A stretch of 64,000 nt of DNA from Megaleporinus macrocephalus (GCA_021613375.1 CM038716.1:3621684-3685683), one strand, 5' to 3'. Positions 11,445-24,012 are shown, numbered from the stretch's first letter. Program-made: numbers and translations. Notes: generated by a model from the sequence alone, not told the origin.

Positions 11445-14340
11445 ACATCCTACCTAACATTGCCTAATCACTACTGAGCATCTCATACATCATCTAACAT
11501 CATCTAACCACTACCTAACATTTACCTAACATCACTGATGTCAATCTTGCATCACTAAACAATTTTACTGTGATATTACATTACAGACACTGTAAGCAGA
11601 CTACAGACACTGTTAACAGCCTTCCTAACATCTAACCACTACCAAACATCCCCTATTCGTTACCTAACACCTACCTAACATCTCTGACATCAACTAATTA
11701 CACCCTAACACCTACCTAACATCACCTAACCACTACCTAACATCCCCTAATCGTTACCTAACACCTACCTAATATCTCTGACATCAACTAATTACACCCT
11801 AACACCTACCTAACATCACCTAACCACTACTTAACATTCCCTAATCGTTACCTAAAACCTACCTTACATCTCTGACATCACCTAATTACACCCTAACACC
11901 TATCTAACATCCCCTAACCACTACCTAACATCCTCTAATCGTTACCTAACACCTACCTAACATCTCTGACATCAACTAATTACACCCTAACACCTACATA
12001 ACATCACCTAACCACTACCTAACATCCCCTAATCGTTACCTAACACCTACCTAATATCTCTGACATCAACTAATTACACCCTAACACCTACCTAACATCA
12101 CCTAACCACTACCTAACATCCCCTAATCGTTACCTAACACCTACCTAATATCTCTGACATCAACTAATTACACCCTAACACCTACCTAACATCACCTAAC
12201 CACTACCTAACATCCCCTAATCGTTACCTAACACCTACCTAATATCTCTGACATCAACTAATTACACCCTAACACCTATCTAACATCACCTAACCACTAC
12301 CTAACATCCTCTAATCGTTACCTAACACCTACCTAATATCTCTGACATCAACTAATTACACCCTAACACCTATCTAACATCACCTAACCACTACCTAACA
12401 TTCCCTAATCGTTACCTAACACCTACCTAATATCTCTGACATCAACTAATTACACCCTAACACCTACCTAACATCACCTAACCACTACCTAACATTCCCT
12501 AATCGTTACCTAACACCTACCTAATATCTCTGACATCAACTAATTACACCCTAACACCTACCTAACATCACCTAACCACTACCTAACATTCCCTAATCGT
12601 TACCTAACACCTACCTAATATCTCTGACATCAACTAATTACACCCTAACACCTACCTAACATCACCTAACCACTACCTAACATTCCCTAATCGTTACCTA
12701 ACACCTACCTAATATCTCTGACATCAACTAATTACACCCTAACACCTACCTAACATCACCTAACCACTACCTAACATTCCCTAATCGTTACCTAACACCT
12801 ACCTAATATCTCTGACATCACCTAATTACACCCTAACACCTATCTAACATCACCTAACCACTACCTAACATCCTCTAATCGTTACCTAACACCTACCTAA
12901 CATCTCTGACATCAACTAATTACACCCTAACACCTACATAACATCACCTAACCACTACCTAACATCCCCTAATCGTTACCTAACACCTACCTAATATCTC
13001 TGACATCAACTAATTACACCCTAACACCTACCTAACATCACCTAACCACTACCTAACATTCCCTAATCGTTACCTAACACCTACCTAATATCTCTGACAT
13101 CAACTAATTACACCCTAACACCTACCTAACATCACCTAACCACTACCTAACATTCCCTAATCGTTACCTAACACCTACCTAATATCTCTGACATCACCTA
13201 ATTACACCCTAACACCTACCTAACATCACCTAACCACTACCTAACATTCCCTAATCGTTACCTAACACCTACCTAATATCTCTGACATCACCTAATTACA
13301 CCCTAACACCTACCTAACATCACCTAACCACTACCTAACATTCCTTAATCGTTACCTAACACCTACCTAATATCTCTGACATCACCTAATTACACCCTAA
13401 CACCTATCTAACATCACCTAACCACTACCTAACATCCTCTAATCGTTACCTAAAACCTACCTTACATCTCTGACATCACCTAATTACACCCTAACACCTA
13501 CCTAACATCACCTAACCACTACCTAACATCCCCTAATTGCTACCTTACACCTACCTAACATCTATGATATCACCTAAATACTACCTAACAACTACCTAAC
13601 ACATACTTATTACATAACCATTAACACCTAACATTACTGACATCACCCAATTACTACCTATCACCTACCTATCATCACCTAACCACTAACACCTACCTAA
13701 CATCACCTAAACATTCCTTAACACCATGTAACCACTACCTAACACATGCTTAACATCACATAACCACTAACACCTAACATTACTGACATCACCCAATTAC
13801 TACCTATCACCTACCTATCATCACCTAACCACTAAAACCTACTAATCATCACCTAACCACTCCCTAACAACTACTTAACATCACCTAAGCACCACCTAAC
13901 ACATACTTAACATCATATAATCACTTATACCTAACAATACTGACATCACCTAACCACTACCTATCACCTACCTATATCACCTAACCACTAACACCTAACA
14001 TCACCTAACCACTCCCTGACATCACATAACCACTACCTATCACCTACCTATATCACCTAACCACTAACACCTACCTAACATCACCTAACCACTCCCTAAC
14101 ATCACGTAACCACTACCTAACACATGCTTAACATCACATAACCACTAATACCTACTTAACATTTCTGCCATCACCTAACCACTACCCAACACCTTCCCCA
14201 TATCGCCATATCCATTAACTTACCTAACACCCTTCCAACATCAACTAAGCACTTCCTAACTAGTAAATAATATCACTGACATCACCCAACCTCTCCATAA
14301 CACCTACCTACTATCAGTGGCATCACCAAAGATTACTAAT
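11445..14340 (+). repeat. 94-bp satellite array with CTAA-headed subunits
   Basis: A tandem array of about 2.9 kb. The regular part (about 11640-13590) repeats every 94 bp; for example CAACTAATTA starts at 11691 and again at 11785. Each monomer splits into about eight subunits that each begin CTAA, mostly 11 bp (CTAACACCTAC, CTAATCGTTAC, CTAATTACACC, CTAACCACTAC), with two 10-bp and one 19-bp member. Flanks (11445-11640 and 13590-14340) are degenerate versions. The plus strand is almost free of G. Variant monomers (for example CACCTACATA ending at 12000 and 12940) recur exactly 940 bp apart, a ten-monomer block duplication. No coding potential. Confidence 0.97.
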
Positions 14341-15039
14341 CATTTTAGGAAGGTAGTTCAGTAAAACCCTTTACAAATGTTTGAGTTAGCTTCCACAGTC
14401 AGACAGCTTATTACACAAACTCCACTAGACACCTCTGAGACTGAATATTTTAAATTAGATTTAACAGAATAAATAACACCACATAACCTAAGAAACCTGT
14501 TGAGGTGTAAAGACACTGTTCTATCGTTTATCGAGTTAAAACATCTGGAAATAGCAGAAATGAAACAATCAATATCAACTCACCCAGTGGTAGAGCCAGA
14601 GAAGGAGCGTTTAAACGAGCGGCCGTAAACAGTGAATGAACTAGAAGGGCGAGTTTATTTCTCACCGTTGTTTATCACACTGAACTGTTAAATGGGCTTT
14701 CATTTTATTATGACAATATTTCATCATAAAGCTACAGTTCGCTCCGACCTAGTTTAACCCCTGAGCTGCTGAGCACGAGTCAGCGCGCGCAGGTGACCGT
14801 TAAAAAGCCCGAGACAAGAACGAGTACAAACACCACCGAGTCCAAGACAAGTCCGTGGGTGCTGTCAGCCCATATTTATAAGGACTTTAAATGTTATTAA
14901 GTCCCCCTTCCCAATTAAATACAACTCCATTCTCGTTAATTCCTCATTTGTAAAAGTGCCAGCGCGCCCTCAACGTCACAGTTTTTTGTAATATCACAGT
15001 CCGACCTAAGGGTGGCGCTGCAGCTGCTCTAATGCTACG
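14341..15039. other. Low-repeat spacer after the satellite
   Basis: Mostly unique-looking, with moderate CpG content at 14600-14640 and 14760-14850. No open frame of note. Confidence 0.45.
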
Positions 15040-15130
15040 CCCCACCCCCCGCCCCGGATTAGCCAATCATATCGAGAACGTACATTGTAAGCCAATCATA
15101 TCAGAGCTGGGGGAGGGACTCTGCAAATGA
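15040..15130. promoter_or_regulatory. Possible promoter-like cluster: GC box and two CCAAT boxes
   Basis: A CCCCGCCCCGG GC-box match (about 15047-15057) is followed by GCCAATCATATC at about 15062 and again at about 15093, about 31 bp apart, and by CTCTGCAAATGAG (octamer-like) near 15119. Such clusters occur in promoters, but no TATA box, transcript start or exon could be tied to it. It may equally be part of an old repeat. Confidence 0.3.
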
Positions 15131-15485
15131 GAAGAGGGATTTTAGTTAATGCTGAAATAATCAATAAACATTATTCGTTATATATAATATACAGAGTGAC
15201 ACAGTAAGTATAGTAAAGATACTCATCTACAGTATGGATTTGTGACAAATTATGATCAAGATACATGCTTTTTAGCAAACTAGCTTTGGGTTTAAGTGAG
15301 GTAAATAAAAAGGGCTAACATTAGCCAGCTAGCTCACTTTCACGTCACAGTTTGGACGAGGTAGATATAAATAACGTTACTGACAGCTCTTTATATTCTT
15401 TATTATGTTTTTTCTTTTTGCATTATATTGTTGTAAGAATGGATGGCTCCAACAAGGATTAAACTTGACCCTGAATTAAATCAGG
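15131..15485. other. Spacer ending in the left target-site duplication
   Basis: AT-rich sequence. AAATCAGG at 15478-15485 is the left copy of the 8-bp target duplication of the next element. Confidence 0.6.
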
Positions 15486-16660
15486 TAGGGCTGTAACGAT
15501 TCTTCGAGGAATTCGAGTAACTCGATTACACGATGCGCTTACGGTGTTGCCAGGTGACACGAAGAAGACGTGATTTGATGGCGCGGATTGCAAAATAGAG
15601 AAAGAGAGAGAGAAGAAGGAGAGGAGAACAGAAGAGACAGGTCAGACAAAACCATACACAGTGTCGAACGTCTACTGTAAAACCGAACTAGCCGAGGGAG
15701 CCGATACTGAGCGCCAACCTGAAGAAAGACGAGACTGAAGTTAGCTTCTTATGTAAATTCCGCCTTTCCACCTTAAATGACGCAGCAGTTAGCGGCGCCG
15801 GAATGTAACTTCTATACCGCTTAAGGTGAAACGAGGTATTCAAATAAGAAGCTAACTTCAGAGAGCAAGCAACTGAGCTTTCCCAGCAAACTGATAGCGA
15901 GTCTGAGTTTTACGATAACCCCTAGCCGAGCACCACATCAGTGTTTGAATGTTTCAGCACGTTCAGTCCACAGAGCGGAGCGACACTCAGTAACCATAAC
16001 ATTTAGCTTAAATCAGTGTGATGGAGAGTAGAGATGAAGGCTAGTAAAGCGTGTATGTTAGTTGTGGTTATATGTAACGGTTAATTAAGAACTTAAGTCT
16101 GTGTGATAGCGAGTTATGTCTGTAAATGATCTAAGTTTTGTTTAAGAACATAACCACAAAAAAATAAAAGCCTGAACCTCACATTGCCGTTTTGATTATA
16201 GTTACACACAAACACACCCTCACAAGAACACACAGTGATGCATAAAATACACAGCAAACTAAATATCAGGTGGTGTTTGTAGCAATTTGGAGCCTAAAAT
16301 GCACCAAATCTAATACAGCAAGAAAATTCAGTTCAGTTTGTTTGCACTAAGTGGGTCAGCAACTGTAGGACAAGCTTCTGCATAGTAACTGGGTGTACAG
16401 TAGCCAGTCCTGTGAACTTACAGTAGGATACATAGGTCTAGTAATACATTTCAATAATATTAATTATGAAAATGTTTTCTTTAAAACTGTATTAAATGCA
16501 ATTTAAACAATAAATGTTAAGAAATCTGTCTTGTTTTATCTTATATATTTACTATTGCTCTTTAATTAAAAATATATATATTTTATCCGATTACTCGATT
16601 AATCTATGGAATAATCAATGGAATACGCGATTACTAAAATAATCGATAGCTGCAGCCCTA
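15486..16660. mobile_element. Non-autonomous hAT-type transposon, complete ends
   Basis: Begins TAGGGCTGTAACGATTC and ends ATCGATAGCTGCAGCCCTA, giving an 8-bp perfect terminal inverted repeat plus imperfect extension. It is flanked by exact 8-bp direct repeats AAATCAGG (15478-15485 and 16661-16668), the target duplication length typical of hAT elements. The 1,175-bp interior has no transposase frame, so it must have been moved in trans. It carries a GA-rich stretch (15596-15640) and a 16-bp perfect internal inverted repeat (15735-15750 with 15846-15861) forming a 127-bp hairpin, possibly a nested element. Clean flanks suggest a fairly recent insertion. Confidence 0.92.
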
Positions 16661-16668
16661 AAATCAGG

Positions 16669-19201
16669 GTTCCTCTGTCAGTCCTGCCGCACCAGTCTTT
16701 AAACTGTTAAACGTTTAACAGCAATCAGGATCTATTTGAACTATTGTTGGTGCAGCCCACTTTATGGTAATGTTAGTGAATAGGTCATTAAGTATTGATT
16801 ATGCTGCAGTATTATATTTCTCCATTCCTCAACCTGTAGATGGACGTTATGAAATGAAGAGCGATATGTAAAGATTTGTACCAGTTTGAAAATAATAATC
16901 GATTATTATTATTATCTCTTTATGTCCTGGAGTTCTTTTAAACCTGAGCTTAATGATATTCATGTTTTGCTAAACACAGGAAGAGAGGGAGATTAAGAAA
17001 CTGGGCAGAAGGAGCAGATCAGATGGAGGTTAGTGATTAAGAAGAAAGCGAGGGCGAGTTGGTTAAAACAAATACTGAATTTAATTGTACATTTGTACAT
17101 GACTGAGAAAATTTAATATTTGTCACTATGAAATTCTGCACTTGGCTTGTTAAACATGCCTACAGAGCCAAAGCATACTCTTTTTGATTACACCAGAGTG
17201 AACTCTGATTACACCAACTAAGAGTAAATCCACAATCTGTATGTTTGATATATAATATATTTTGGATTATCTGAGAGGAAACGGCACTGCCTAAATTCAG
17301 TACCTTTGCTTGATCTGTGTTGGTTGTAAGTGAACAAAGTTTATATTGTTTAAGTCATTCAATATCTGCGCTTAAATACAAATTATAAAGAGAGACAGAT
17401 CTACAGTGAGCCAATTTTATCATATAGCATTTTTATCAGTGTTCTATGAACAGACATTTGGGGCCATCAAAAGATTTAAACCTCTGTGAGTGCTGCTTTT
17501 TGAGACAATAGTCTGGACTCAAACCCTATTAAGGAATAACCTGTAATAAAAATGTTCTAAGCCAACCCTTCTCTTACAAACTCAGCATCATTTTGTTGGT
17601 GAAGTTTTCCTTTGGTCAAGACATTTATGTTCTGAAATGTACAAAATCAAGTACCCCCTTCACACACAGACACACACACACACTTCATTTAAAACACACA
17701 TACACACTCACCATTCTTGCAACAATCAGTTTTAAAGCGGGACCCCTCTACATCCCTCAGTGCTCAACGCTACCCAATCAGAAGAGATTCCCAAATCAGA
17801 ATTAGATTAACACCCACAATGCACTGCAGGCACAAGCATGTGCACGGGGGACACCTGTAATAGAATTCAGCCTCCTTTCTCTTCCCTCGCCCACTCTCTC
17901 TTTAAACATTTACACTCATTCGCTGGCTCCCTCGCTCCTGATCAAATCAGGGAGTAGAGAAATTACATTTCTCTCACAACGCCCGTCCGATCCCAAACGC
18001 TCCGTCTGCCGGATTAGCGGATCCGGTCGAGGAGAATTCCCCCCGACAGCCATCTGATTAAACACCAACATCAAATAAAACCCGGACCATCACCAGCACA
18101 ACAGAGAGCAATTCTCTACGTTATTTTTTTCTGTTGTTTTTCTCATCTTGGCCCCAAAAAATGTTTTTTTGAAAGTTGCTGAAATCTATCAGAATCAGGC
18201 TTAAACGAATCATTTGCAACTGCGAACGTAAGACAAAAGAAGGACAGAAGCAAAAGGAGACAGAAACAAAGAAAGAGAGAAAAAAGACAGAAAGACAACC
18301 ACAGAGCCAACTTAGCCAACTCACTATATATATATATATATATATTGTTCAATAACTTCAGAACTACTTATAGCAGTATAATGTTCACAGTTTTTGATTG
18401 TGGTTATGTGTTTGTAGTTATGTAACGTTTTGTGTAGAGGATGTTCACTAATACCTGTGATATGCACCGGTGGCTCAGGTTTGTGCCCATGTGTTACTTG
18501 CTATTTGTGTAACAGACATTACATACATGTGCTCTCATATTAATACTGCAGCCTTTATGATTACAATGAAGAAACCTCTGTCTCCTGCCTCCCTGAGCTT
18601 TGGCCAAAGCTCCAGAGTGACCCACACCTAAAATACACTTGTATAGAAGCATCATTTATTAAATATTATTCATTTTAATGTAAACATTTACAGAGTTGAC
18701 TGCTGTCCACTGTCAGAAAACAAGTTACATTTACCCTCGAAGGTACAGTAAAGGTTTCCTGACTAAACATCTTGTAGGTGTACCCTTGAGAGAACCACTC
18801 CAGTGACAGTTTATTACATTTTTATAGAGTGTACATCTGGCATGTTTTGTCATCACCTCTTAAACATATATATTAAGGTGTATTGGTTTTGAAATGTTAA
18901 AATGTCCTGTGTGTATGTGGGGGTATGCAGTCTAAAGTTTAATATCTGAGGGGGAAACAGGATTGTAAAATTGGCAACCACTGTACTAGACTGCAAAAGT
19001 TCAAATACCACAATTTAAATATATTCAGTTTAACATATTATTTTTTATTTTTTCATTTTCACTTATATTCATTTAGAAAATCAACAGAACATAATAAACT
19101 AATTTGTGCATCAAACTGTACTTTATCAATTCTATATAAGTAAAAAACTGGCAAGAGGGTGTGTACTATAATATCAGACATGTACTTGCTGGTGGAATGA
19201 A
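16669..19201. other. Intergenic DNA with one GC-richer block
   Basis: Mostly AT-rich. 17880-18075 is GC-richer and non-repetitive (for example CGATCCCAAACGCTCCGTCT) and could be a conserved regulatory element; there is no way to test this from one sequence. A TA tract lies at about 18325-18344. No gene was recognised. Confidence 0.45.
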
Positions 19202-19836
19202 CAACCACTGGCCACTTCAATAGGTATATTACTTTGTATCTACACTCATTGCCCATTTTATCAGCTCCACTTACCGTATATGAGCACTTTTGTAGTTCTG
19301 CAATTACAGACTGTAGTCCATCTAATTCTCTGTGTACGTTGTTACCCTCTTGTTGGATGGTCAAGGCCCCCTTAGGACCACCACAGAGCAAGTACTGTTA
19401 AGGTGGTGGATCGTTCTCAGCACAGCGGTGACTGAAAACACCTCAGTGTTGCTGCTGGACTGAGGATAGTCCACCAACCAGAAATATCAAGCCACCAGCG
19501 GCCTGTAAACAGCGTGCTGTGACCACTGATGAAGGATTAGAGCATGACCAACACAAACTGTGCAGCGACAGATGAGCTATCGTTGCTGACATTACGCCTG
19601 CAAGGTGGACCAACAGGGTAGGAGGACAGTGAGTGGACACAGTGTTTAAAAACTCTGGCAGCATTGTTGTGTCTGATCCACTCACACACTAACACACCAC
19701 GTCAGTGGTGCTGACAATCATCCACCACCCAGACTAACAAGGTATGCAGCGAATCAGATGGACTGCAGTCTGTAATAGTAAAACTACAAAGTGCTTCCAT
19801 ATGTTAAGTGGAGCTGATAAAATAAAACAATGCGTG
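19202..19836. mobile_element. Foldback MITE, copy A
   Basis: The left arm TTTTATCAGCTCCACTTACC (19257-19276) is mirrored by TTAAGTGGAGCTGATAAAA near 19804-19822. Inward, GACTGTAGTCCATCT is mirrored by AGATGGACTGCAGTC, and the middle holds CCACCACAGAGCA and CAGTGGTGCTGACAATCATC arms. It is therefore essentially one long imperfect palindrome of about 600 bp. An outer CCACTGGCCACTTCAATAGG (from 19205) resembles an additional terminal sequence. No coding capacity. The same family recurs at 20383, 61058 and 62440. I recall it as common in otophysan fishes. Confidence 0.85.
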
Positions 19837-19895
19837 TAGAAACAAAGAGGTGAAGTTAATGGGTGGGTGTATTCATTTCAGTTCATTTCATCAAC

Positions 19896-19926
<31 letters not shown>

Positions 19927-20382
19927 TTATTTTGCTCCCACTCTCTCTATCTATGTCATGTTTGCTAAACTCTCTTTCTTGTCTCTCTCACTCCCTCTTT
20001 CTATATCCGTCTCTGTATCTTTCTGTTACTCCCTCCCACTTCCTCTTCCCACTCGCTATACTTCACTCTGTCCTTCCGTTTGTTTCTCTCGATATAGCCT
20101 TACTAACATGACCTTAGTGAGTGTAGACCAAGTGGCCTGAATGCAGAAATACCGTTACACTGTTTTAACTCTCTCTCCTAACGGGGGCTAATATGACAAA
20201 TATATAATATCTGTTATGAAAATCTATAAGCATATACATCTGACATTTAATAATAATTATTATTCATCTAATTCATCTCTCATTAAATAACTCTTAGTTC
20301 AAACACTTTCCATAGGCTGGTTATTTACAGGCTCTCTGTAACCTGCTTAAATCTGTCTATGAGATACTGTATATTTTTAGTT
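19837..20382. repeat. CT-rich low-complexity tract and short spacer
   Basis: An imperfect (CT)n and TC-rich stretch runs from 19900 to about 20095. Two overlapping plus-strand frames across it (LSLSLS) are artefacts. The remainder is AT-rich without features. Confidence 0.85.
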
Positions 20383-20988
20383 GAGAGTATGTGTGTTGTA
20401 CAAGTACTCACAGGTGTTGGTGGAACATTCTCAGCACTACAGTAATACTGATGTGGTGGTGTTGTGTTAATGTGTGTTGTGCTGGTGTGAGAGGCTCTGA
20501 AACAACAGTGTGGTTGGAGTTTTTAAACACTGTGTCCACTCTATTAGACACTCCCACCTTGTTAGTCCACCTTGTAGATGAAAAGTCAGATACTGCAGCT
20601 CGTCTGTTGCTGCACAGTTTGTGTTAGTCATCCTCTAGTCCTTCCACAGCGGTCACAGGACACTTCCCACAGGACGCCATTGGCTGGATAGTTTGGGTTG
20701 GTGGACTGTTCTCAGTTCAGCAGTGACACTGAGGTGTGTAAAACTCCAGCAGCCCTCACACCAGTCACCGCAGTGCTTAGAATGGTCCACCACCCAATAA
20801 ATATCTGTTCTGTGGTGGTCCTGTGGGGGGTGTCTCCATTAAAGACCAGGGTAACAAAGTATACAGATAAACAGATAGACTACAGTCTGCAATTGTGAGA
20901 TTATAAAATGCTCCTATATGGTAAACGGAGCTGATAAAACGAGAGGAGATACAAGGAGCTGTTCCTAATAAAGTGCTCAGAGAGTACA
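20383..20988. mobile_element. Foldback MITE, copy B
   Basis: Homologous to copy A: GAACATTCTCAGCACTACAG, TAATGTGTGTTGTGCTGGTG, CTGTGGTGGTCCTGTGGGGG and a right arm GGTAAACGGAGCTGATAAAA (about 20921-20940), ending in CCTAATAAAGTGCTCAGAG. The outermost left arm is missing or diverged, so this copy starts inside the family consensus. Confidence 0.85.
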
Positions 20989-21596
20989 TATACACCACGA
21001 GATGAAATGCTTTAAAACATCTGCAGAGAAAACTGTGATCAGGCCTATCAGGAAATGCAGGGAGAATGTTCAGCCAATGCGGGCACAGTGCTGGAAAAGG
21101 GAGCACAGACCAAAATGACATTCATTGGCTTATGAAACTTAATATTCCTCATAAAGTCTGTGGAATGCTTGCTGGTTAGCGGGCCACAGCCTGGCTTTAG
21201 TGGGGGCAGTGTAAACACAGACTGGACCTGACCACCATGGGTCGTTACCACAGTAACCCCAGCCTTTGAAAGGGGGTAGGGATGTGGGCACCATACCAGT
21301 TTTTGAGAAATTCATTTTTCATTCTTTGAGACTTATTGTGTTCGAATGTGAAATGTTTTCTCAGGCGGTGACTCGGCCCAGACGTACGAGCGTCATACGC
21401 ACGCGCGCACATGCACACGCACACACACACACACACACCTCAAGAGGCTTGTATGGGGAATTTATAAGCTGATGTCCACATTAAATCCCCCAACAGCGTT
21501 CTCAATCAAACTCGTGAATGATGTAGTGTAGGAGGGTGAGCAAGTTGAAAAGTGTGTATGCATAAAGGCTCAGTATTTCACTGCTCTCTGCAAGAC

Positions 21597-21642
<46 letters not shown>

Positions 21643-21980
21643 AGAGAAAGAGATGGCAGGTGTGTGTAGGTGTGCATACCTCCCATCTTTGTGCATCTGA
21701 CAGCCTGTTTGTCAACTGCCCAGAGCTGACCTTCACATACACAACTACCCACACAAACACACACACACACACACACACTTAATCTCTCCACATAGCTTTC
21801 ATTCCCTTATTCTAGTTCTCCCTCCCTCTCTCTCTCTCTCTCCTTCTGTCTCCCTCTTTCTCTCTCTCTCTTTGTTATTGATCGCTGATGCGATTGGTTG
21901 ATCCTGTGCTTCAGTAATGACCTGCCTGGATGCTCAGATTAAACTGTCAGCTGTCAGCAATTGATGGGCAAACTGTTGGT

Positions 21981-22024
<44 letters not shown>

Positions 22025-22079
22025 ACACAGACACACAAGCACACACACCTGCAGCTGCTGGATGGGAACTAGACAGGTG

Positions 22080-22152
<73 letters not shown>

Positions 22153-22369
22153 CACGTATAATCCAGGCCTGTGCTATTCAGCCCACCTAAGAGTGGTTGT
22201 GAGAAATTAAAGCCACAGAGAGGGAAAGAGAGAGAGTGGTCAGAAATTGAGAAATTGTGATGCACAACTACACAACTCTCACCTCTTACTGAATATGGAA
22301 TAGAAATGAAAAGTCTCCACTGCCATGTATGTGTGTGTATGTGTGTGTGTGGCATCAACCTAGTCATAC
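20989..22369. other. Microsatellite-dense intergenic DNA
   Basis: Long simple repeats: (CA)n 21413-21438, (GT)n then (GA)n 21597-21640, (CA)n 21755-21778, CT-rich 21822-21872, (CA)n 21982-22019 and (GT)n 22084-22151 (68 bp). Between them, 21040-21270 is unique sequence. All frames here run through the repeats and are not coding. Confidence 0.9.
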
Positions 22370-22770
22370 ACTCACATTATAAGGACAACAAGCTGGTAAA
22401 TCCTTAGAACATGGCAAGAGTTGGGGTAAGGTTAAAGTTAGGTTTTTTCTAAGGGTAACTTAAGGTTAGGGTAAGGTTAATCTTAAGATAAGGCTAGTAG
22501 CAGTTCTGTTTAAGGTTCAGGTTTAGAGTTTGGGTAAAGTTAAAGCTATGTTTAAAGTCAGGGTTAAAGTAAGGGTAAGGTTAGGGTTTAGATAGATAGG
22601 GTTTAGACTAGTAGTTCAGGGTAAGGGTAACTTTAGGGTTAGGGTAAGGTTAAAAATATTGTTAAGCTCAGGGTAATGTTAGAGTGAGGTTAATTTGATT
22701 TAGGCCAGTAGTAGTTCTGGGTATGTCTCTGGGTTCTGGGTAATGAATGTAAGTCTATGTAATGGCCCAC
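22370..22770 (+). repeat. Degenerate telomere-like GGTTAGGG/GGTAAGG tract
   Basis: About 300 bp of irregular GGTTA, GGGTAAGG and TTAGGG words, including two exact adjacent TTAGGG units at 22633-22645. The left flank CACATTATAAGGACAAC and the right flank (a GGCCCACAATT-type block, then a TG tract) match, in inverse orientation, the repeat at 2851-3160. It is therefore more likely the core of a dispersed element than a chromosome-fusion scar. Confidence 0.7.
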
Positions 22771-23180
22771 AATTCACAAAAACAAATGTGTGTGTATGTG
22801 TGCACACACAGAGAGAATGAGTCTGCCAGCTTGTCTCCTGTGTGCATGTATGTGTGTGTGTCTGGACTCAATGTTGAGCTTGGCTAGCACTTCTCCCAGT
22901 GTCAGCGCAGTATCTCTTTTCACTGACGAATGAGATGTCTCCCTCGTTTTCCCAAAGCCTCTACTCCTTCATACTCTCATTCACTCACTCCAGCCAGGAG
23001 AACAGGCAAGAAAACAACCTCCTTCTGCTCGCCTCTCCTCCTATCCCTCACTCCCTGGAGGCCTGCGCTGGAGCAGACAGGGAGCTAAATTTAAACTTTA
23101 GCCTAGCCAGGGCTCCACCAGAGCGGGGAGATCAGATGGAAACCTGGGAGGCCATGAGAAGACATGAGAATCTCTAGGGC

Positions 23181-23217
<37 letters not shown>

Positions 23218-23724
23218 CATGGCCACTGTGATAAAATTCATTAGCTTCTTTCATGACCCGCTAAACACAGAGGGACACACACACACATATACACACACGA
23301 TAAGCCTCTCTGCTGACCCTCATCCACACTAGGGTCCTCTGGCGTGATGTCTGTTTGACAGGCAGAAACAGGTCACAGCCTCAGTGGCCAAACAACTGCA
23401 GTAAGCCATCTATAGGGACTCGTACACCACTATCAATACACCCACACAGTCTTAGCAAGACCCACTTCCACAGTGACACCTGGATTCTGTGCAATTTCAG
23501 TATAACTTAATTAAATTAAAAAATCAGTAGTAACTATAGGTGTCCCATTCAAAGATTTAGATTCAGTGCTGATCTAGGCATGTTTTAAAGGCTTCAGCAT
23601 GTTTAGTTCATAGGCTAAAGTTTTCAGTGGAGTGTTTCAGTTTGAGTTTTATTGAGCCTTGTTCTTTACAACAATTCATTTTGCTAGTTTAAAGGCTGTA
23701 CTCTGACTCATCTTTACTCTGTCC
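22771..23724. other. Intergenic DNA, no gene
   Basis: Contains a (TG)n(GA)n tract at about 23181-23217 and a CA tract at 23276-23300. The plus-strand frame at 22899-23177 has no splice context or recognisable domain. Confidence 0.5.
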
Positions 23725-24012
23725 ATTCAGAATGAGCATTGATTGAAGTCATTTAGATCAAGCATTGTTGTTTAAATTGATTAATTTAGAGCTGGCATTG
23801 ATTGGATTAATATAGAATGGATATTAGTTAAATTCAGTTAAAAGTTAAAAGAGTGGGCATTGGTTGTTTTCATATAGAGTGGGTTTTGATTGGATTCATT
23901 TAGAGTGGGCATTGGTTGGTTTCACTCTGTGCAGGCATGTGGTGGATTCCTTTAAAGAGGGCATTGGTTGGATCTGTTTAGAGTAGGCGTTACTCACATT
24001 AATTTAGGGCGA
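23725..24012 (+). repeat. Degenerate 26-bp minisatellite
   Basis: About ten units around GCATTGGTTGGTTTCATTTAG plus GTGG, for example near 23856, 23882, 23908 and 23960, with 26-bp spacing in the better-preserved right half. Several units contain ATTGG, the reverse of CCAAT. The left units are diverged. Confidence 0.8.

Noticed and set aside
22633..22645. TTAGGGTTAGGG read as a chromosome-fusion scar
   Set aside because: Only two exact units within an irregular tract whose flanks recur elsewhere in the window, so a dispersed repeat explains it better.
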